From positions 186,001 to 250,000 of the forward strand of contig NZ_BLWC01000001.1 of assembly GCF_013167895.1 (NCBI RefSeq): a DNA stretch of 64,000 nt, written 5' to 3'. The notes beneath the pieces are model-generated. The model was not told the DNA's origin and made no database searches. It saw nothing but the letters and a program-made list of their open reading frames with translations. Of this stretch, positions 9,633 to 19,184 are shown piece by piece; position 1 is the first letter of the stretch, and every line of letters starts with the position of its first letter. This stretch comes from Streptomyces fulvorobeus (lineage in GTDB: Bacteria > Actinomycetota > Actinomycetes > Streptomycetales > Streptomycetaceae). Both the position numbers and the translations under genes were made by a program.

Positions 9633-9670
9633 GGCCGGGCGGGGCTCCGGGTGCGGAGCCCCGCCCGGCC
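9633..9670 (+). terminator. Strong stem-loop after the binding-protein gene
   Basis: A perfect 16-bp GC-rich inverted repeat with a 6-nt loop begins 11 bp after the stop codon. No T-run follows. It probably acts as a partial terminator or an RNA-stabilising 3' structure. Confidence 0.75.
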
Positions 9671-9672
9671 GG

Positions 9673-9713
9673 CCCGGGACCGGCCGGCAGCAGTCGCACC
9701 GGCCGGTCCCGGG
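9673..9713 (+). terminator. Second stem-loop in the binding-protein/permease gap
   Basis: A perfect 15-bp stem (CCCGGGACCGGCCGG and its complement) with an 11-nt loop starts three bases after the first stem-loop. Confidence 0.65.
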
Positions 9714-9888
9714 GCCGAGCGCCCCGCGGGACGGTACCCGCGGACGCGCGGCCGGGGGGAGCCGGCCGCCGGCCCTCCCGGCGGTGCCGCCCGCCGTACG
9801 GCCGCCCGCACCTCCTGACGGTGCCGGCCCTCCGTACGGTCCGGCGCCGATCACGTATCGCGCCCGCAGGGCCGGTCCCGGCCACACC

Positions 9889-9917
9889 GCCTGACCGCCG
9901 CCTTCCGGCGGTCAGGC
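9889..9917 (+). terminator. Third stem-loop, upstream of the permease genes
   Basis: A 12-bp stem (core CTGACCGCCG) with a 5-nt loop lies about 100 bp before the first permease. With the two preceding stems it structures the 392-bp gap 9623-10014, which has no gene. Confidence 0.55.
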
Positions 9918-10014
9918 GTCCCGGGCCGGGCGCCGGCCCAGTCCCTCTCCAGCCCGGCCACAGCCCCGGCCATCGCCCATCCCCTCGCAGCTCACCCTCA
10001 GGAAGGAGGCCACT

Positions 10015-11058
10015 GTGGCCACCTCCACCACCCCGGCCCCCGGCCCCGGCGGGCCGGAAGCCGTCGCCCCGCCCGGTCCCGGCCGCACTCCCGGTCGCAA
10101 GAACCGCCCCCAGCAGGGACGACGTAACCTGCTGCACCGGCTCGACCTGCGCGGCGCGCCCTACGGCTTCGTCGCCCCGTTCTTCATCGTCTTCGGAGCG
10201 TTCAGCTTCTACCCGCTCCTCTACACCTCGTGGATCTCGCTCCACAAGGTCGAGCTGGCCACCATGGACGTCATGGAGTGGCGCGGTTTCGACAACTACA
10301 CCGCCCTGTGGGCCGACGACCGTTTCTGGAACGCGCTCGGCAACACCATCACCATCGGTGTCATCTCCACCGTGCCCCAGTTGCTGATGGCGCTGGGCAT
10401 CGCCCATCTCCTCAACTACTCGCTGCGCGGTTCGACCTTCTTCCGCGTCGCCGCTCTGACGCCGTACGCCACCTCCGTCGGCGCGGCAGCACTGGTGTTC
10501 ACCATGCTGTTCGAGCGCGATTTCGGGATGATCAACTGGTTCCTGGGGATGTTCGGCGTCGAGAACATCAACTGGGAGGGCGACAAGTGGCCCGCGCAGA
10601 TCGCGATCTCCACGATCGTCATCTGGCGGTGGACCGGTTACAACGCCCTCCTCTACCTGGCGGCGATGCAGGCCATCCCGCGTGACCGCTACGAGGCGGC
10701 CGCGATCGACGGGGCCTCGCGCTGGCGCCAGTTCATCTCGGTGACCGTGCCCGGCATCCGGGCCACGATCGTGTTCACCATCGTCCTGTCGACGATCGGC
10801 GCCACTCAGCTCTTCGGTGAGCCGCTCATCTTCGGGCAGGGGCCGAACGGGATCTCCGGCGGAGCCGACAACCAGTACCAGACCCTCGGGCTGCTGATGT
10901 ACGAGGAGGGCTGGAAGAACTACCAGATGGGCCGGGCCTCGACCATCGCCTGGGCCATGTTCCTGATTCTCGTCCTGGCCTTCGTCCTCCAGCGCCTCAT
11001 CAAGGGCGCTACCAGCCGGACCCGTACCGCACAGGGAACCAGGAGCGGAAAGCGATGA
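10015..11058 (+). CDS. Sugar ABC transporter permease (CebF-like)
   Basis: A 347-residue inner-membrane permease of the MalF type. A charged, Pro-rich N-terminal tail (about 45 residues) precedes six predicted membrane spans. The cytoplasmic EAA loop, which contacts the ATPase, reads EAAAIDGASRWRQF. GGADNQYQTLGLLMYEEGW near the C-terminus is typical of cello-oligosaccharide-type permeases. The GTG at 10015 has GGAAGGAGG closely upstream. Its stop overlaps the start of the second permease by 4 bp, so the two are translationally coupled. Confidence 0.9.
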   Translation: MATSTTPAPGPGGPEAVAPPGPGRTPGRKNRPQQGRRNLLHRLDLRGAPYGFVAPFFIVFGAFSFYPLLYTSWISLHKVELATMDVMEWRGFDNYTALWADDRFWNALGNTITIGVISTVPQLLMALGIAHLLNYSLRGSTFFRVAALTPYATSVGAAALVFTMLFERDFGMINWFLGMFGVENINWEGDKWPAQIAISTIVIWRWTGYNALLYLAAMQAIPRDRYEAAAIDGASRWRQFISVTVPGIRATIVFTIVLSTIGATQLFGEPLIFGQGPNGISGGADNQYQTLGLLMYEEGWKNYQMGRASTIAWAMFLILVLAFVLQRLIKGATSRTRTAQGTRSGKR

Positions 11059-11984
11059 CCACCGACAGCCTGCGGGGCGCGCCCCCGCACAGCCCGAAGA
11101 GCAAGCCGTCCGTCGCCCCCTTCCGCAGCGGCTCCCGGATGCCGTCCCTGAAGATGAAGGCCGGCCGGCAGCACCACGCCGGTCCGGTGGCGTACGTCCT
11201 GCTCGGCCTCGTCGCCCTGATGTCCCTCTTCCCGCTGTACTGGACGATGGTCGCGGCCTCGACCGACAACACGCGGGTGACGCAGACACCGCCGCCGTTC
11301 CTGCCGGGGCCGAACCTGTTCTCCAACCTGAGCCGGGCGTGGACGGAAGCCGCCCTCGGCAAGGCGATGATCAACAGCCTGATCGTGGCGACCAGCATCG
11401 CCGTGGCCACGGTGCTCTTCGCGACCCTGGCCGGGTTCGCGTTCGCCAAACTCCGGTTCACGGGCCGCAACGCCCTGCTGACCCTGGTCATCGGCACCAT
11501 GATGATCCCGCCGCAGCTCGGCGTGGTTCCGCTCTTCATGATGATGAGCGACCTGGGCTGGGGGCAGCGGCTGCCGGCCGTCATCTTCCCCACCCTGGTC
11601 AGCGCCGTGGGTGTGTTCTTCATGAGGCAGTACCTCATGGAGGCGATGCCCGACGAGCTCATCGAGGCCGCGCGGGTGGACGGCGCCCACTCCCTGCGGA
11701 TCTTCTGGAGCATCGTCCTTCCCCTGGCCAGGCCCGCGATGGCCGTCCTCTTCATGATCACTTTCGTGCACGCGTGGAACGATTTCTTCTGGCCCTTCAT
11801 CGCGCTGAACATGGACAACCCGACCGTGCCGGTCGCCCTCACCCAGCTCAGCGCCGGTTACGTGCGCGACCAGTCGCTCATCATGGCGGGCGCGTTGCTC
11901 GGCACGCTTCCGCTGCTCGTGATGTTCGTCGTCTTCGGGCGGCAGATCGTGGGCGGCATCATGCAGGGCGCCGTCAAGGGCTGA
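11055..11984 (+). CDS. Sugar ABC transporter permease (CebG-like)
   Basis: A 309-residue MalG-type permease, partner of the preceding gene. It starts in an ATGA overlap (11055-11058). About 45 hydrophilic residues precede six spans, and the EAA loop reads EAARVDGAHSLRIF. The two permeases are expected to form a heterodimer served by a shared ATPase encoded elsewhere. A pyrimidine-rich stretch follows before the GH1 gene. Confidence 0.9.
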   Translation: MTTDSLRGAPPHSPKSKPSVAPFRSGSRMPSLKMKAGRQHHAGPVAYVLLGLVALMSLFPLYWTMVAASTDNTRVTQTPPPFLPGPNLFSNLSRAWTEAALGKAMINSLIVATSIAVATVLFATLAGFAFAKLRFTGRNALLTLVIGTMMIPPQLGVVPLFMMMSDLGWGQRLPAVIFPTLVSAVGVFFMRQYLMEAMPDELIEAARVDGAHSLRIFWSIVLPLARPAMAVLFMITFVHAWNDFFWPFIALNMDNPTVPVALTQLSAGYVRDQSLIMAGALLGTLPLLVMFVVFGRQIVGGIMQGAVKG

Positions 11985-12041
11985 GCACTCTTTCCTCCTC
12001 CCCTCCCCCTCCCCCTCCCCTTCCGTACCGTAAGGATTCAC

Positions 12042-13496
12042 GTGGCCACCGCAACCTCCAACCTCACCGACGCCACTCCCCACGCCGCCCCGCCCGCCCT
12101 GGTCTTCCCGCCGGACTTCCTGTGGGGCACGGCGACCGCCGCGTACCAGATCGAGGGGGCGGCCGACACCGACGGCCGGACGCCCTCCATCTGGGACACC
12201 TACTCCCGTACTCCCGGCAAGGTCCGCAACGGCGACACCGGTGACATCGCGACGGACCACTACCACCGCTGGCCCGAGGACGTGCAGATCATGTCCGATC
12301 TGGGCGTGGGCGCGTACCGGTTCTCCGTCTCCTGGCCCCGGGTGCAGCCCACCGGGCGGGGGCCGGCCGTGCAGAAGGGGCTCGACTTCTACCGGCGTCT
12401 CACGGACGGCCTGCTGGAGAAGAACATCCAACCGGTCGCGACCCTCTACCACTGGGACCTCCCGCAGGAGCTGGAGGACGCGGGCGGCTGGCCCGAGCGC
12501 GCCACTGCCGAGCGCTTCGCGGAGTACGCCGGTATCGTCGCCGAGGCGCTGGGCGACCGGGTGAAGACCTGGACGACGCTCAACGAGCCGTGGTGCAGCG
12601 CGTTCCTCGGCTACGGCTCCGGGGTGCACGCACCCGGGCGCACCGACCCCGTCGACGCGCTGCGCGCGGCCCACCACCTGAACCTCGGCCACGGGCTCGC
12701 CGTGCAGGCCATGCGGGCGGCCCTGCCCTCGGACGCCCGTATGTCCGTCACCCTCAACATCCATCAGGTGCGGTCGCTGACCGACAGCGCGGAGGACGTC
12801 GACGCGGCCCGCAGGATCGACGGGGTCGCGAACCGGGTCTTCACCGGTCCGATGCTCCACGGGGCCTATCCGGCCGACGTACTCGACGACACCGCGCACC
12901 TCACGGACTGGTCCTTCGTCCAGGACGGCGACACGCAGATCATCCGGCAGCCGCTGGACTTCCTGGGCGTCAACTACTACACGCCGACCCTGGTCTCCGC
13001 GGCGAAGGTCGACGGTGCGCACAACTCCGACGGTCACGGCGTCAGCGAGCACAGCCCGTGGCCCGGTGCCGACCAGGTCGCCTTCCACCGTCCGCCGGGC
13101 AGCACCACGGCGATGGGCTGGGCGGTCGACGCGAGCGGCCTTTACGACCTGCTGCTGGACCTCAAGCGCGAGTTCCCGGCCCTGCCGCTGGTCATCACCG
13201 AGAACGGGGCCGCGTTCGACGACTACGTCGACCCGGCGGGTGCCGTCCACGACCCGGACCGCATCGCCTATCTGCGTGGTCACCTCGCCGCGGTCCACCA
13301 GGCGATCGCGGACGGTGTCGACGTCCGTGGGTACTTCCTGTGGTCGCTGCTCGACAACTTCGAGTGGGGCTACGGCTACAGCAAGCGCTTCGGCGCTGTG
13401 TACGTGGACTACCCGACCGGCCGCCGGACCCCGAAGTCCAGCGCCCGCTGGTACGCCGAGGTCGCCCGTACCGGAGCCCTGCCGACCGCCGACTGA
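12042..13496 (+). CDS. GH1 beta-glucosidase
   Basis: A 484-residue family-1 glycoside hydrolase of normal length with no signal peptide. It would act in the cytoplasm on imported beta-glucosides such as cellobiose. The acid/base glutamate lies in TLNEPW (Glu182) and the nucleophile in ITENG (Glu387). Other family motifs are [23 protein letters not shown] and [16 protein letters not shown]. The GTG at 12042 has AAGGA 7 nt upstream. As last gene of the operon, it would convert the imported sugar to glucose and could remove the LacI inducer. The strong terminator at 13524 ends the unit. Confidence 0.93.
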   Translation: MATATSNLTDATPHAAPPALVFPPDFLWGTATAAYQIEGAADTDGRTPSIWDTYSRTPGKVRNGDTGDIATDHYHRWPEDVQIMSDLGVGAYRFSVSWPRVQPTGRGPAVQKGLDFYRRLTDGLLEKNIQPVATLYHWDLPQELEDAGGWPERATAERFAEYAGIVAEALGDRVKTWTTLNEPWCSAFLGYGSGVHAPGRTDPVDALRAAHHLNLGHGLAVQAMRAALPSDARMSVTLNIHQVRSLTDSAEDVDAARRIDGVANRVFTGPMLHGAYPADVLDDTAHLTDWSFVQDGDTQIIRQPLDFLGVNYYTPTLVSAAKVDGAHNSDGHGVSEHSPWPGADQVAFHRPPGSTTAMGWAVDASGLYDLLLDLKREFPALPLVITENGAAFDDYVDPAGAVHDPDRIAYLRGHLAAVHQAIADGVDVRGYFLWSLLDNFEWGYGYSKRFGAVYVDYPTGRRTPKSSARWYAEVARTGALPTAD

Positions 13497-13523
13497 CCGC
13501 GCGGAGCCGTCCGCACCGCGCAG

Positions 13524-13558
13524 AGACCTCCCCCGATCCGGCCGATCGGGGGAGGTCT
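13524..13558 (+). terminator. Terminator of the beta-glucoside operon
   Basis: A perfect 15-bp inverted repeat (AGACCTCCCCCGATC) with a 5-nt loop ends in TCTTC, 28 bp after the GH1 stop. Confidence 0.85.
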
Positions 13559-13670
13559 TCGCGTGGTGCGGACGCGCCCGTCCGGGTGCGCGTACCGCCC
13601 CGGCCAGTTAACGGAGCGCGTTTCGGGGAACCCATGCACCACGGTCGGTGCTCGCTGCGGACGAGGGGTT

Positions 13671-14123
13671 ATGAGCAACGCGGAATCAATGCCGGTATTC
13701 GGGACCCTGGACGCTCTGGCCGAGCTGGTGGCGAGCCGGCGGGGTCTTTACGTGCGCTGGTCACTGGGTCCGGAGCTCGATCTGCAGTCCGTCTGCAGCA
13801 GGGACGCCCTCACGGGCGTCCCGCTGCCGGGGCTGTCGGCGAACGCGCTCGACATCGAGGAGTGGTGGGGCGAGCGTCCGGTACGGATCTGGGTGGCTCG
13901 GCGCCTGTACGACTACTCCCATCTCCAGCGGGTCAGGCACCACCTGACCCGGCCGTGGGTCCTGCACGGCTCGGAGGCGGGGCGGGGACCGGACAACGAG
14001 CCTCTCGTCCACCGGGTAGAGCCGCTGGGCTGGATCGGCCCACGCGCCATCACCGAGGCCGACGAGGTGATCACGCACCAGCCGGGACCGTGGGGACCCA
14101 TGCTGCGCAACGACTCGGCCTGA
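13671..14123 (+). CDS. DUF6098 family protein
   Basis: A 150-residue actinobacterial protein that I recognise as DUF6098; no function is known. Typical segments are RGLYVRWSLGPELD, GVPLPGLSANALDIEEWW, VARRLYDY and GPDNEPLV. The ATG at 13671 follows GAGGGG; the longer upstream frame has no ribosome site. It has no signal peptide or membrane span. A 131-bp gap separates it from the ATP-grasp gene, so co-transcription is possible but not shown. Confidence 0.8.
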   Translation: MSNAESMPVFGTLDALAELVASRRGLYVRWSLGPELDLQSVCSRDALTGVPLPGLSANALDIEEWWGERPVRIWVARRLYDYSHLQRVRHHLTRPWVLHGSEAGRGPDNEPLVHRVEPLGWIGPRAITEADEVITHQPGPWGPMLRNDSA

Positions 14124-14254
14124 GGGCGATCGCGCAGATCAGCGGGGCGACGGCGTGTGCGGGGACACAGGTGTGAAACGGGCTGGGCGAGGAACGCGCC
14201 CTGGGCAGGCCCGATGATGGCGCACCGCGTCACACACCCACCTGAAGGAGTCGT

Positions 14255-15576
14255 GTGAACCACATGATCACGCAGTACAAGAACATATTCGTACTCGGCT
14301 TGGACGAGTCGAACATGCGGACGTTGCTCGCCGTGCCCGACGCCGACTCGTACCGGTTCCATCCGCTGCTCACGATCGAGGAGCTCCAGGTCGGCGAGGT
14401 CTCGGTGACCGACCTGTTCGAGAAGGCGAAGGGCGTGCTCGACGCCTTCGACGGCAGTATCGACGCGATCGTCGGCTACTGGGACTTCCCCGTGAGCACG
14501 CTGGTGCCGATGCTGAGCGAGCACTACGGCACGCGGAGCACCGGTCTGGAGTCCATCGTCAAGTGCGAGCACAAGTACTGGAGCCGGCTGGAGCAGCAGA
14601 AGGTCGTCGATGAGTACCCGGGGTTCGGCCGGGTCGACATGGAGGCCGACAAGCCCCGGCCCCCGAGGGCGTGGACTTCCCCATGTGGCTGAAGCCCGCC
14701 CTGTCGTACTCCTCGGAGCTCGCCTTCGGTGTCGGTGACCAGAAGGAGTTCGAGGAGGCCGTCGAGGAGATCCGCAAGGGAGTGGCCCGGGTGGGCCGGC
14801 CCTTCGAGCACATCCTCGGACTGCTCGACCTGCCCGAGGAGATGGCTGGTGTCGGAGGGCAGGTCTGTCTCGCCGAGGAGGCCATCTCGGGCGTGCAGGT
14901 CGCGGTGGAGGGTTACGTCCACAACGGCGAGGTAACCGTCTACGGCGTCCTGGACTCGATCAACTATCCGGACTCCTCCAGCTTCCTGCGCCACCAGTAC
15001 CCGTCGGCCCTGCCCGAACCGGTCGTACGCCGGCTGCACGACGTCTCCGCGCGGGTGATGCGGCAGATCGGTATGGAGGCGGCGACCTTCAGCATCGAGT
15101 ACTTCTACGATGCGCGGACCGACGCGATCAACCTGCTGGAGATCAACCCACGGCACTCGCAGTCGCACGCGGAGCTGTTCGAGTACGTCGACGGCGTCCC
15201 CAACCACCACTGCATGATCAGCCTCGCGCTCGGCAAGGACCCCTCGCTGCCGCACCGGAAGGGGCCGTACGCGGTCGCCGCCAAGTGGTACCACCGGTGG
15301 TTCGCGGACGGGGTGGCGCACCGCGTCCCCTCCCGCGAGGACATCGAGCGGATCGAGCGCGAGATACCGGGCGTGCGGGTCGACGTGGTGCCCGAGGAGG
15401 GGCAGCGCCTCTCGGACACACCCCAGCAGGACAGCTACAGCTACGAGATCGCGCACATCTTCACCGGCGGCGACAGCGAGGAGGACATGCGCAGCAAGTA
15501 CGACCGCTGTGTCGCGGCCCTGGGACTCTCCTTCGACCAGACGTCACCGGGCGGGCGCGACCAGAAGAACAGCTGA
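14255..15576 (+). CDS. ATP-grasp ligase-like enzyme (one-base frameshift)
   Basis: Restored, this is a 440-residue ATP-grasp protein of the biotin-carboxylase-like fold. Such enzymes join a carboxylate to an amine or thiol through an acyl phosphate. The ATP-binding lysine region reads FPMWLKPALSYSSE, and the metal-binding motif is INLLEINPRHSQS. The GTG at 14255 has GAAGGAG closely upstream. The run of five C at 14660-14664 appears to lack one base. The first frame stops at 14692, while the protein continues as PEGVDFPMWLKPA in another frame. The CocE-type hydrolase begins 2 bp after the stop. The substrate is unknown. Confidence 0.85.
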
Positions 15577-15578
15577 GC

Positions 15579-17669
15579 ATGGAGCACACCGGAGAGGAGC
15601 GGTTCCGCCCTATGCGATACGTGAGCGATCTGCCGCACGAGACGAAGGAAGAGGAGCACGTCGTCATACCCATGTCCGACGGCACACGCCTGTCGGCACG
15701 GATCTGGCGCCCGGTGTCCTCGGACGACGAGCCGGTGCCCGCGGTGCTGGAGTACATCCCCTACCGCAAGCGGGACCTCACCGCCGAACGCGACTCGATC
15801 AACCACCCGTACATCGCGGGGCACGGCTACGCCTGCGTGCGTGTCGATCTGCGGGGCACCGGCGACTCCGAGGGGGTGCTGGCCGACGAGTACCTGGAGC
15901 TGGAACAGGCCGACGCCGAGGAGGTGCTGGCCTGGCTGGCCGACCAGTCCTGGTGCGACGGCTCGACGGGCATGATGGGCATCTCCTGGGGCGCCTTCGC
16001 CGCGCTCCAGACGGCGGCACGGCAGCCGCCGAGCCTGCGGGCCGTGGTGATCGCGTCCTTCACCGACGACCGGTACGCCGACGACATGCACTACATGGGC
16101 GGGGTGATGCTGTCGGACAACCTCGCCGAGGCGGGCACGATGTTCGCGTACGCGACGTGTCCCCCGGACCCCGCCGTCGTCGGGGACCGGTGGCGGGACA
16201 TGTGGCACGAGCGGATGGAGAACACCCGGCCCTGGGTCCTGGAGTGGCTGCGCCACCAGCGCCGTGACGACTACTGGCGGCACGCCTCGGTGTGCGAGGA
16301 CTACGCCTCCGTACGGTGCCCGGTCCTCGCGTCGAGCGGCTGGGCGGACGGCTACTCCAACGCCGTGATGCGCCTGCTGGGAAATCTGGACGTGCCGCGC
16401 AAGGGGCTGGTGGGGCCGTGGTCCCACAAGTTCCCGCACCTGGGTGAGCCCGGTCCCGCGATCGGCTACCTCCAGGAGGTCGTGCGGTGGTGGGACCACT
16501 GGCTCAAGGGCGTGGACAACGGGGTGATGGACGGCCCCATGCTCCAGACGTGGATGCAGGAGAGCGTGCCGCCCTCGACGTCGTACGAGGAGCGCCCCGG
16601 CCGCTGGGTCGGTGAGCCGAGCTGGCCGTCACCGCACGTCAAGGCGGTCACGCATCCGCTCCTGCGGCACCGCATCGTCAGGCCGGACGACCCCGGGCCC
16701 GCGGAGAGCCACGACGGTGGCGCCGACCGCGCCGACGATCCGATGACGGTGCAGTCGCCCCTCTCGGTGGGCCAGTTCGCCGGCAAGTGGGCGTCGTACA
16801 ACGCCCCGCCGGATCTGCCGTACGACCAGCGCGAGGAGGACGGCGGTTCACTCGTCTTCGACACGCGGCCGCTGGAGGAGCCGGTGGAGATCCTCGGCTC
16901 ACCGACGGTCGAACTCGACCTGTCCGTCAACGAACCGGTGGCCACGGTCGCCGCACGCATCTCGGATGTCGCACCGGACGGCCGGGCCACCCGGGTGACG
17001 TACGGGCTTCTCAACCTGACGCACCGCGACGGAACGGGCGAACCCGAGCCCCTGGAGCCCGGCCGCCGCTACCGGGCCACCGTGCAGCTGAACGGGGTGG
17101 CGCAGGTCTTCCCGCGCGGCCACCGCATCCGGCTCTCCCTCTCGACGTCGTACTGGCCCCTCGCCTGGCCGCCGCCGCGCCCCGTCCTGCTGAGCGTGCA
17201 CGAGCGGTCGAGCAGCCTGACACTGCCGGTGCGCCCCGTGGAGGAGCCGGACGAACTGCCCCGGCAGCCGTTCGGCGAGCCGGAGGGAGCCCCGCCCCTC
17301 TCCACCACCCAGCTCTCCCAGCCCGAGCAGCGCTGGGAGGTGAAGCGGGACCTGATCGGCTACGAGTCGGCGCTGGAGATCGTGAAGGACCGGGGCACGG
17401 TGCGCGTCGACGACATCGGGCTGGACGTCGGCTGCCGCGCGTACGAGAGGTACACCGCCACGGCCGACGACTTCACGTCCGTCGGCGGCGAAGCGGCGTG
17501 GACGATGCGCTTCCAGCGGGACGACTGGGACGTACGGGTGGAGACCCGGACCGAACTCCGGTGCACGGAGACGGACTTCCTCATCGGCGCGACCCTCGAC
17601 GGCTACGAGGGCGAGCGGCGGGTCTTCTCCCGTACGTGGAACGAGACCCTGCCCCGGGAGCTGCTGTGA
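15579..17669 (+). CDS. CocE/NonD family serine hydrolase (X-Pro dipeptidyl-peptidase-like)
   Basis: A 696-residue alpha/beta-hydrolase with a C-terminal jelly-roll as in cocaine esterase and X-Pro peptidases. The nucleophile is in GISWGAF (Ser136), with Asp257 in GWADGY and His283 in GPWSHKFPH completing the triad. The C-terminal half starts near DLPYDQREEDGGSLVF. It has no signal peptide, so it is cytoplasmic. The start is uncertain: the ATG at 15579 lies 2 bp after the ATP-grasp stop but has a weak ribosome site, and an in-frame ATG at 15612 (MRYVSDLP) follows GAGAGGAG. The tight link to the ATP-grasp gene suggests hydrolysis of an amide or ester in the same pathway. Confidence 0.88.
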   Translation: MEHTGEERFRPMRYVSDLPHETKEEEHVVIPMSDGTRLSARIWRPVSSDDEPVPAVLEYIPYRKRDLTAERDSINHPYIAGHGYACVRVDLRGTGDSEGVLADEYLELEQADAEEVLAWLADQSWCDGSTGMMGISWGAFAALQTAARQPPSLRAVVIASFTDDRYADDMHYMGGVMLSDNLAEAGTMFAYATCPPDPAVVGDRWRDMWHERMENTRPWVLEWLRHQRRDDYWRHASVCEDYASVRCPVLASSGWADGYSNAVMRLLGNLDVPRKGLVGPWSHKFPHLGEPGPAIGYLQEVVRWWDHWLKGVDNGVMDGPMLQTWMQESVPPSTSYEERPGRWVGEPSWPSPHVKAVTHPLLRHRIVRPDDPGPAESHDGGADRADDPMTVQSPLSVGQFAGKWASYNAPPDLPYDQREEDGGSLVFDTRPLEEPVEILGSPTVELDLSVNEPVATVAARISDVAPDGRATRVTYGLLNLTHRDGTGEPEPLEPGRRYRATVQLNGVAQVFPRGHRIRLSLSTSYWPLAWPPPRPVLLSVHERSSSLTLPVRPVEEPDELPRQPFGEPEGAPPLSTTQLSQPEQRWEVKRDLIGYESALEIVKDRGTVRVDDIGLDVGCRAYERYTATADDFTSVGGEAAWTMRFQRDDWDVRVETRTELRCTETDFLIGATLDGYEGERRVFSRTWNETLPRELL

Positions 17670-17732
17670 GCGGCCCACGCACGGGACGTGCGGGAGGGGT
17701 ACCGGATCGTTCGGTGCGGTGAGGCAGGCGGC

Positions 17733-17774
17733 CGGCCGCCGCGCGGGTGTCCAAGGACACCCGCGCGGCGGCCG
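17733..17774 (+). terminator. Terminator after the CocE-type hydrolase
   Basis: A perfect 20-bp inverted repeat (arm CGGCCGCCGCGCGGGTGTCC) with a 2-nt centre is followed by GTTTCGC, 63 bp after the stop. Confidence 0.85.
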
Positions 17775-17922
17775 TTTCGCGTGCCCCGCACGCCGCGGAC
17801 CGTCCGTGCACGGCCCGCCCTCGGAGCTGCGGCGACCGGGCTCAGCCGGACGTCACCGGCTGGAGTGGTCCGGAGTGGTCAAGGGGCGCACGGCGTATCC
17901 GTCTGGCCCGGTGTGCGACAAA

Positions 17923-17969
17923 CGCGCACCGCCCCCGTCCCGTCAGGACGGGGGCGGGGGCGGTGCGCG
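17923..17969 (+). terminator. Second, bidirectional stem-loop between convergent units
   Basis: The arm CGCGCACCGCCCCCGTCC pairs with downstream G-rich sequence; the right arm carries a few extra G's, so two registers are possible. It sits between the plus-strand hydrolase gene and the minus-strand gene ending at 18012. With the previous stem it fills the gap 17670-18011. Confidence 0.65.
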
Positions 17970-18011
17970 GACCGGATGCGGGGGGACGGGCCCCTCTACG
18001 GGTCCTCCGGA

Positions 18012-18437
18012 TCAGATCCGTCCGCGCGCGAGCCGGGTCAGCGGGCCGACCTGTGGCTTGGCCGTCGAGCGGCCCAGGGCGAAGGCGGCACCGGCCACAC
18101 CGGCGACGCCCGCGGCCGCTCCTGTCACGACCGCCTTCCTGTGCTTGACGACCGTCCAGGCCGTGGTGGCCGCACCGGCCACCTTCGAGGCGTTGGCCGT
18201 CACGGCGTGCTGTCCGCTCTGCAGACCGCTCGCCGCCGCGCGGCCGACCCGCGACGTGGCTCCGCCGATGGTCCCCGCGCTCTTGGACGCGGACTCCTCC
18301 GTGCGGTGTGCCGCGCGCTCCGCCCCTTCGGCCGTCTTCGTCCCGGTCCCCTCGGCGGGGGCCGCGGCGCGCTTGGCCGTCGTCTTCTCGGCGTTCGTGG
18401 CGCTGAAATTGTTGGCGTTTCCGCTTTCTGCAGTCAT
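18012..18437 (-). CDS. Small Ala/Thr-rich protein with a C-terminal membrane-like segment
   Basis: I do not recognise a family for this 141-residue protein. The first two thirds are rich in Ala, Thr, Ser and charged residues and probably disordered. About residues 100-122 (AVVTGAAAGVAGVAGAAFALG) form a hydrophobic, glycine-rich helix, followed by a basic tail. AAGGAGGA lies 6 nt before the ATG. It follows the broken gvpK and may be a surviving accessory gene of the gas-vesicle locus, but that rests only on position. Confidence 0.7.
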   Translation of the reverse strand: MTAESGNANNFSATNAEKTTAKRAAAPAEGTGTKTAEGAERAAHRTEESASKSAGTIGGATSRVGRAAASGLQSGQHAVTANASKVAGAATTAWTVVKHRKAVVTGAAAGVAGVAGAAFALGRSTAKPQVGPLTRLARGRI

Positions 18438-18495
18438 GTCATTCCTCCTTGCCTCTCCCTCTCAGGTGAAACGCGGCTGTCGGTGCGGTGGTCCG

Positions 18496-18798
18496 TCAGA
18501 TGCCGATTCCGTCGCGCGGAAGCAGCGACCCCAGCGGGCCCAGATCGAGGTTCAGGTCGTCCATCGAGAGGCCGTACGTCCGGCACAGCTCTTCCATGCG
18601 TTCCTGGAGGATCATCAGCGTCATGCCGATCCGTTCCTCCTCGCTCAGGTCTCCCTGGTCGACCCGGTGGACGGCGGTTCGTTCCATCAGCTGACGCAGC
18701 AACTCGACGATCGTCAGCACGAGTTTCATGAGGTCGCGTTCCATCGAGTCGGGGTCCGTGGCCAGCCTTCGCGCCAGGGTGCCGCTCGCCGTGTTCAC
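18496..18798 (-). pseudogene. gvpK: gvpK remnant (gas vesicle protein K)
   Basis: The frame ending at 18496 reads clear GvpK sequence: DPDSMERDLMKLVLTIVELL, RQLMERTAVHRVDQGDLSEE, MTLMILQERMEELC, LNLDLGPLGSLLPRD. The normal GvpK start is absent. Upstream the frame runs directly into gvpF/L sequence with a frame change at about 18796. A short protein could still start at the ATG at 18744, but no ribosome site is seen. GvpK is needed for gas-vesicle assembly. Without gvpA in the window this copy is unlikely to work. Confidence 0.75.
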
Positions 18799-19147
18799 CC
18801 AGCGCGACCCGCTCGTCGTGTCCGCGCGCACCCGACCGCGCCCGCTCGTTGTGCTGCCTGATCTCCTCGGACTGCGCCATGATCTCGCGGAGCAGGTCCT
18901 CTTCCTCGCGTGCTGCCTTGAGGTTGTACTCGACGTGTCCGTCGAGTTCGGCCAGCCGCTCGCGGTACGTGTCGCGCTCCCGCTCCAGCACCTCGGCCAC
19001 CCCGCCGTCGTCCGGGCCAAGCAGGCCGAAGCGCATCGGCAGGGTCGCCCCGTCCGCCATCAGGGTCTCAAGGACGCCTTCATGGGCCATCACGTCCCGG
19101 CGCTTGGCCCGGAGCCCTTCGGGGGCGTCACTCACGACCGCGGCGAC
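18794..19147 (-). pseudogene. gvpF/gvpL remnant, truncated at both ends
   Basis: The frame reads GvpF/GvpL sequence: AAVVSDAPEGLRAKRRD, TLPMRFGLLGPDD, YRERLAELDGHVEYNLKAA, HDERVALGE. The first 40 or so family residues are missing; only AAVVSDAP remains, and a GTG inside this stretch (19135) is the only start. At the 3' end the sequence shifts frame near 18796 and becomes gvpK, so most of the C-terminal domain and any intervening gvp genes are gone. This fits one or more internal deletions within a gas-vesicle cluster. Confidence 0.75.
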
Positions 19148-19184
19148 GGGGGATCGCCGACGTGGGGCCGACGCGCCACGGCCG

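Noticed and set aside
11986..12021. C/T-rich tract between permease and GH1 genes, as a possible repeat array or triplex element
   Set aside because: Simple pyrimidine run in a 57-bp gap; nothing distinguishes it from ordinary high-GC spacer sequence.
10920..13298. 792-codon minus-strand ORF opposite the permease and GH1 genes
   Set aside because: It spans two intact, well-identified genes on the other strand and has no recognisable protein content.
18744..19020. A new 174-residue protein in the frame ending at 18496
   Set aside because: Only its C-terminal 95 residues are protein-like (GvpK); the N-terminal part is the out-of-frame reading of gvpF/L.
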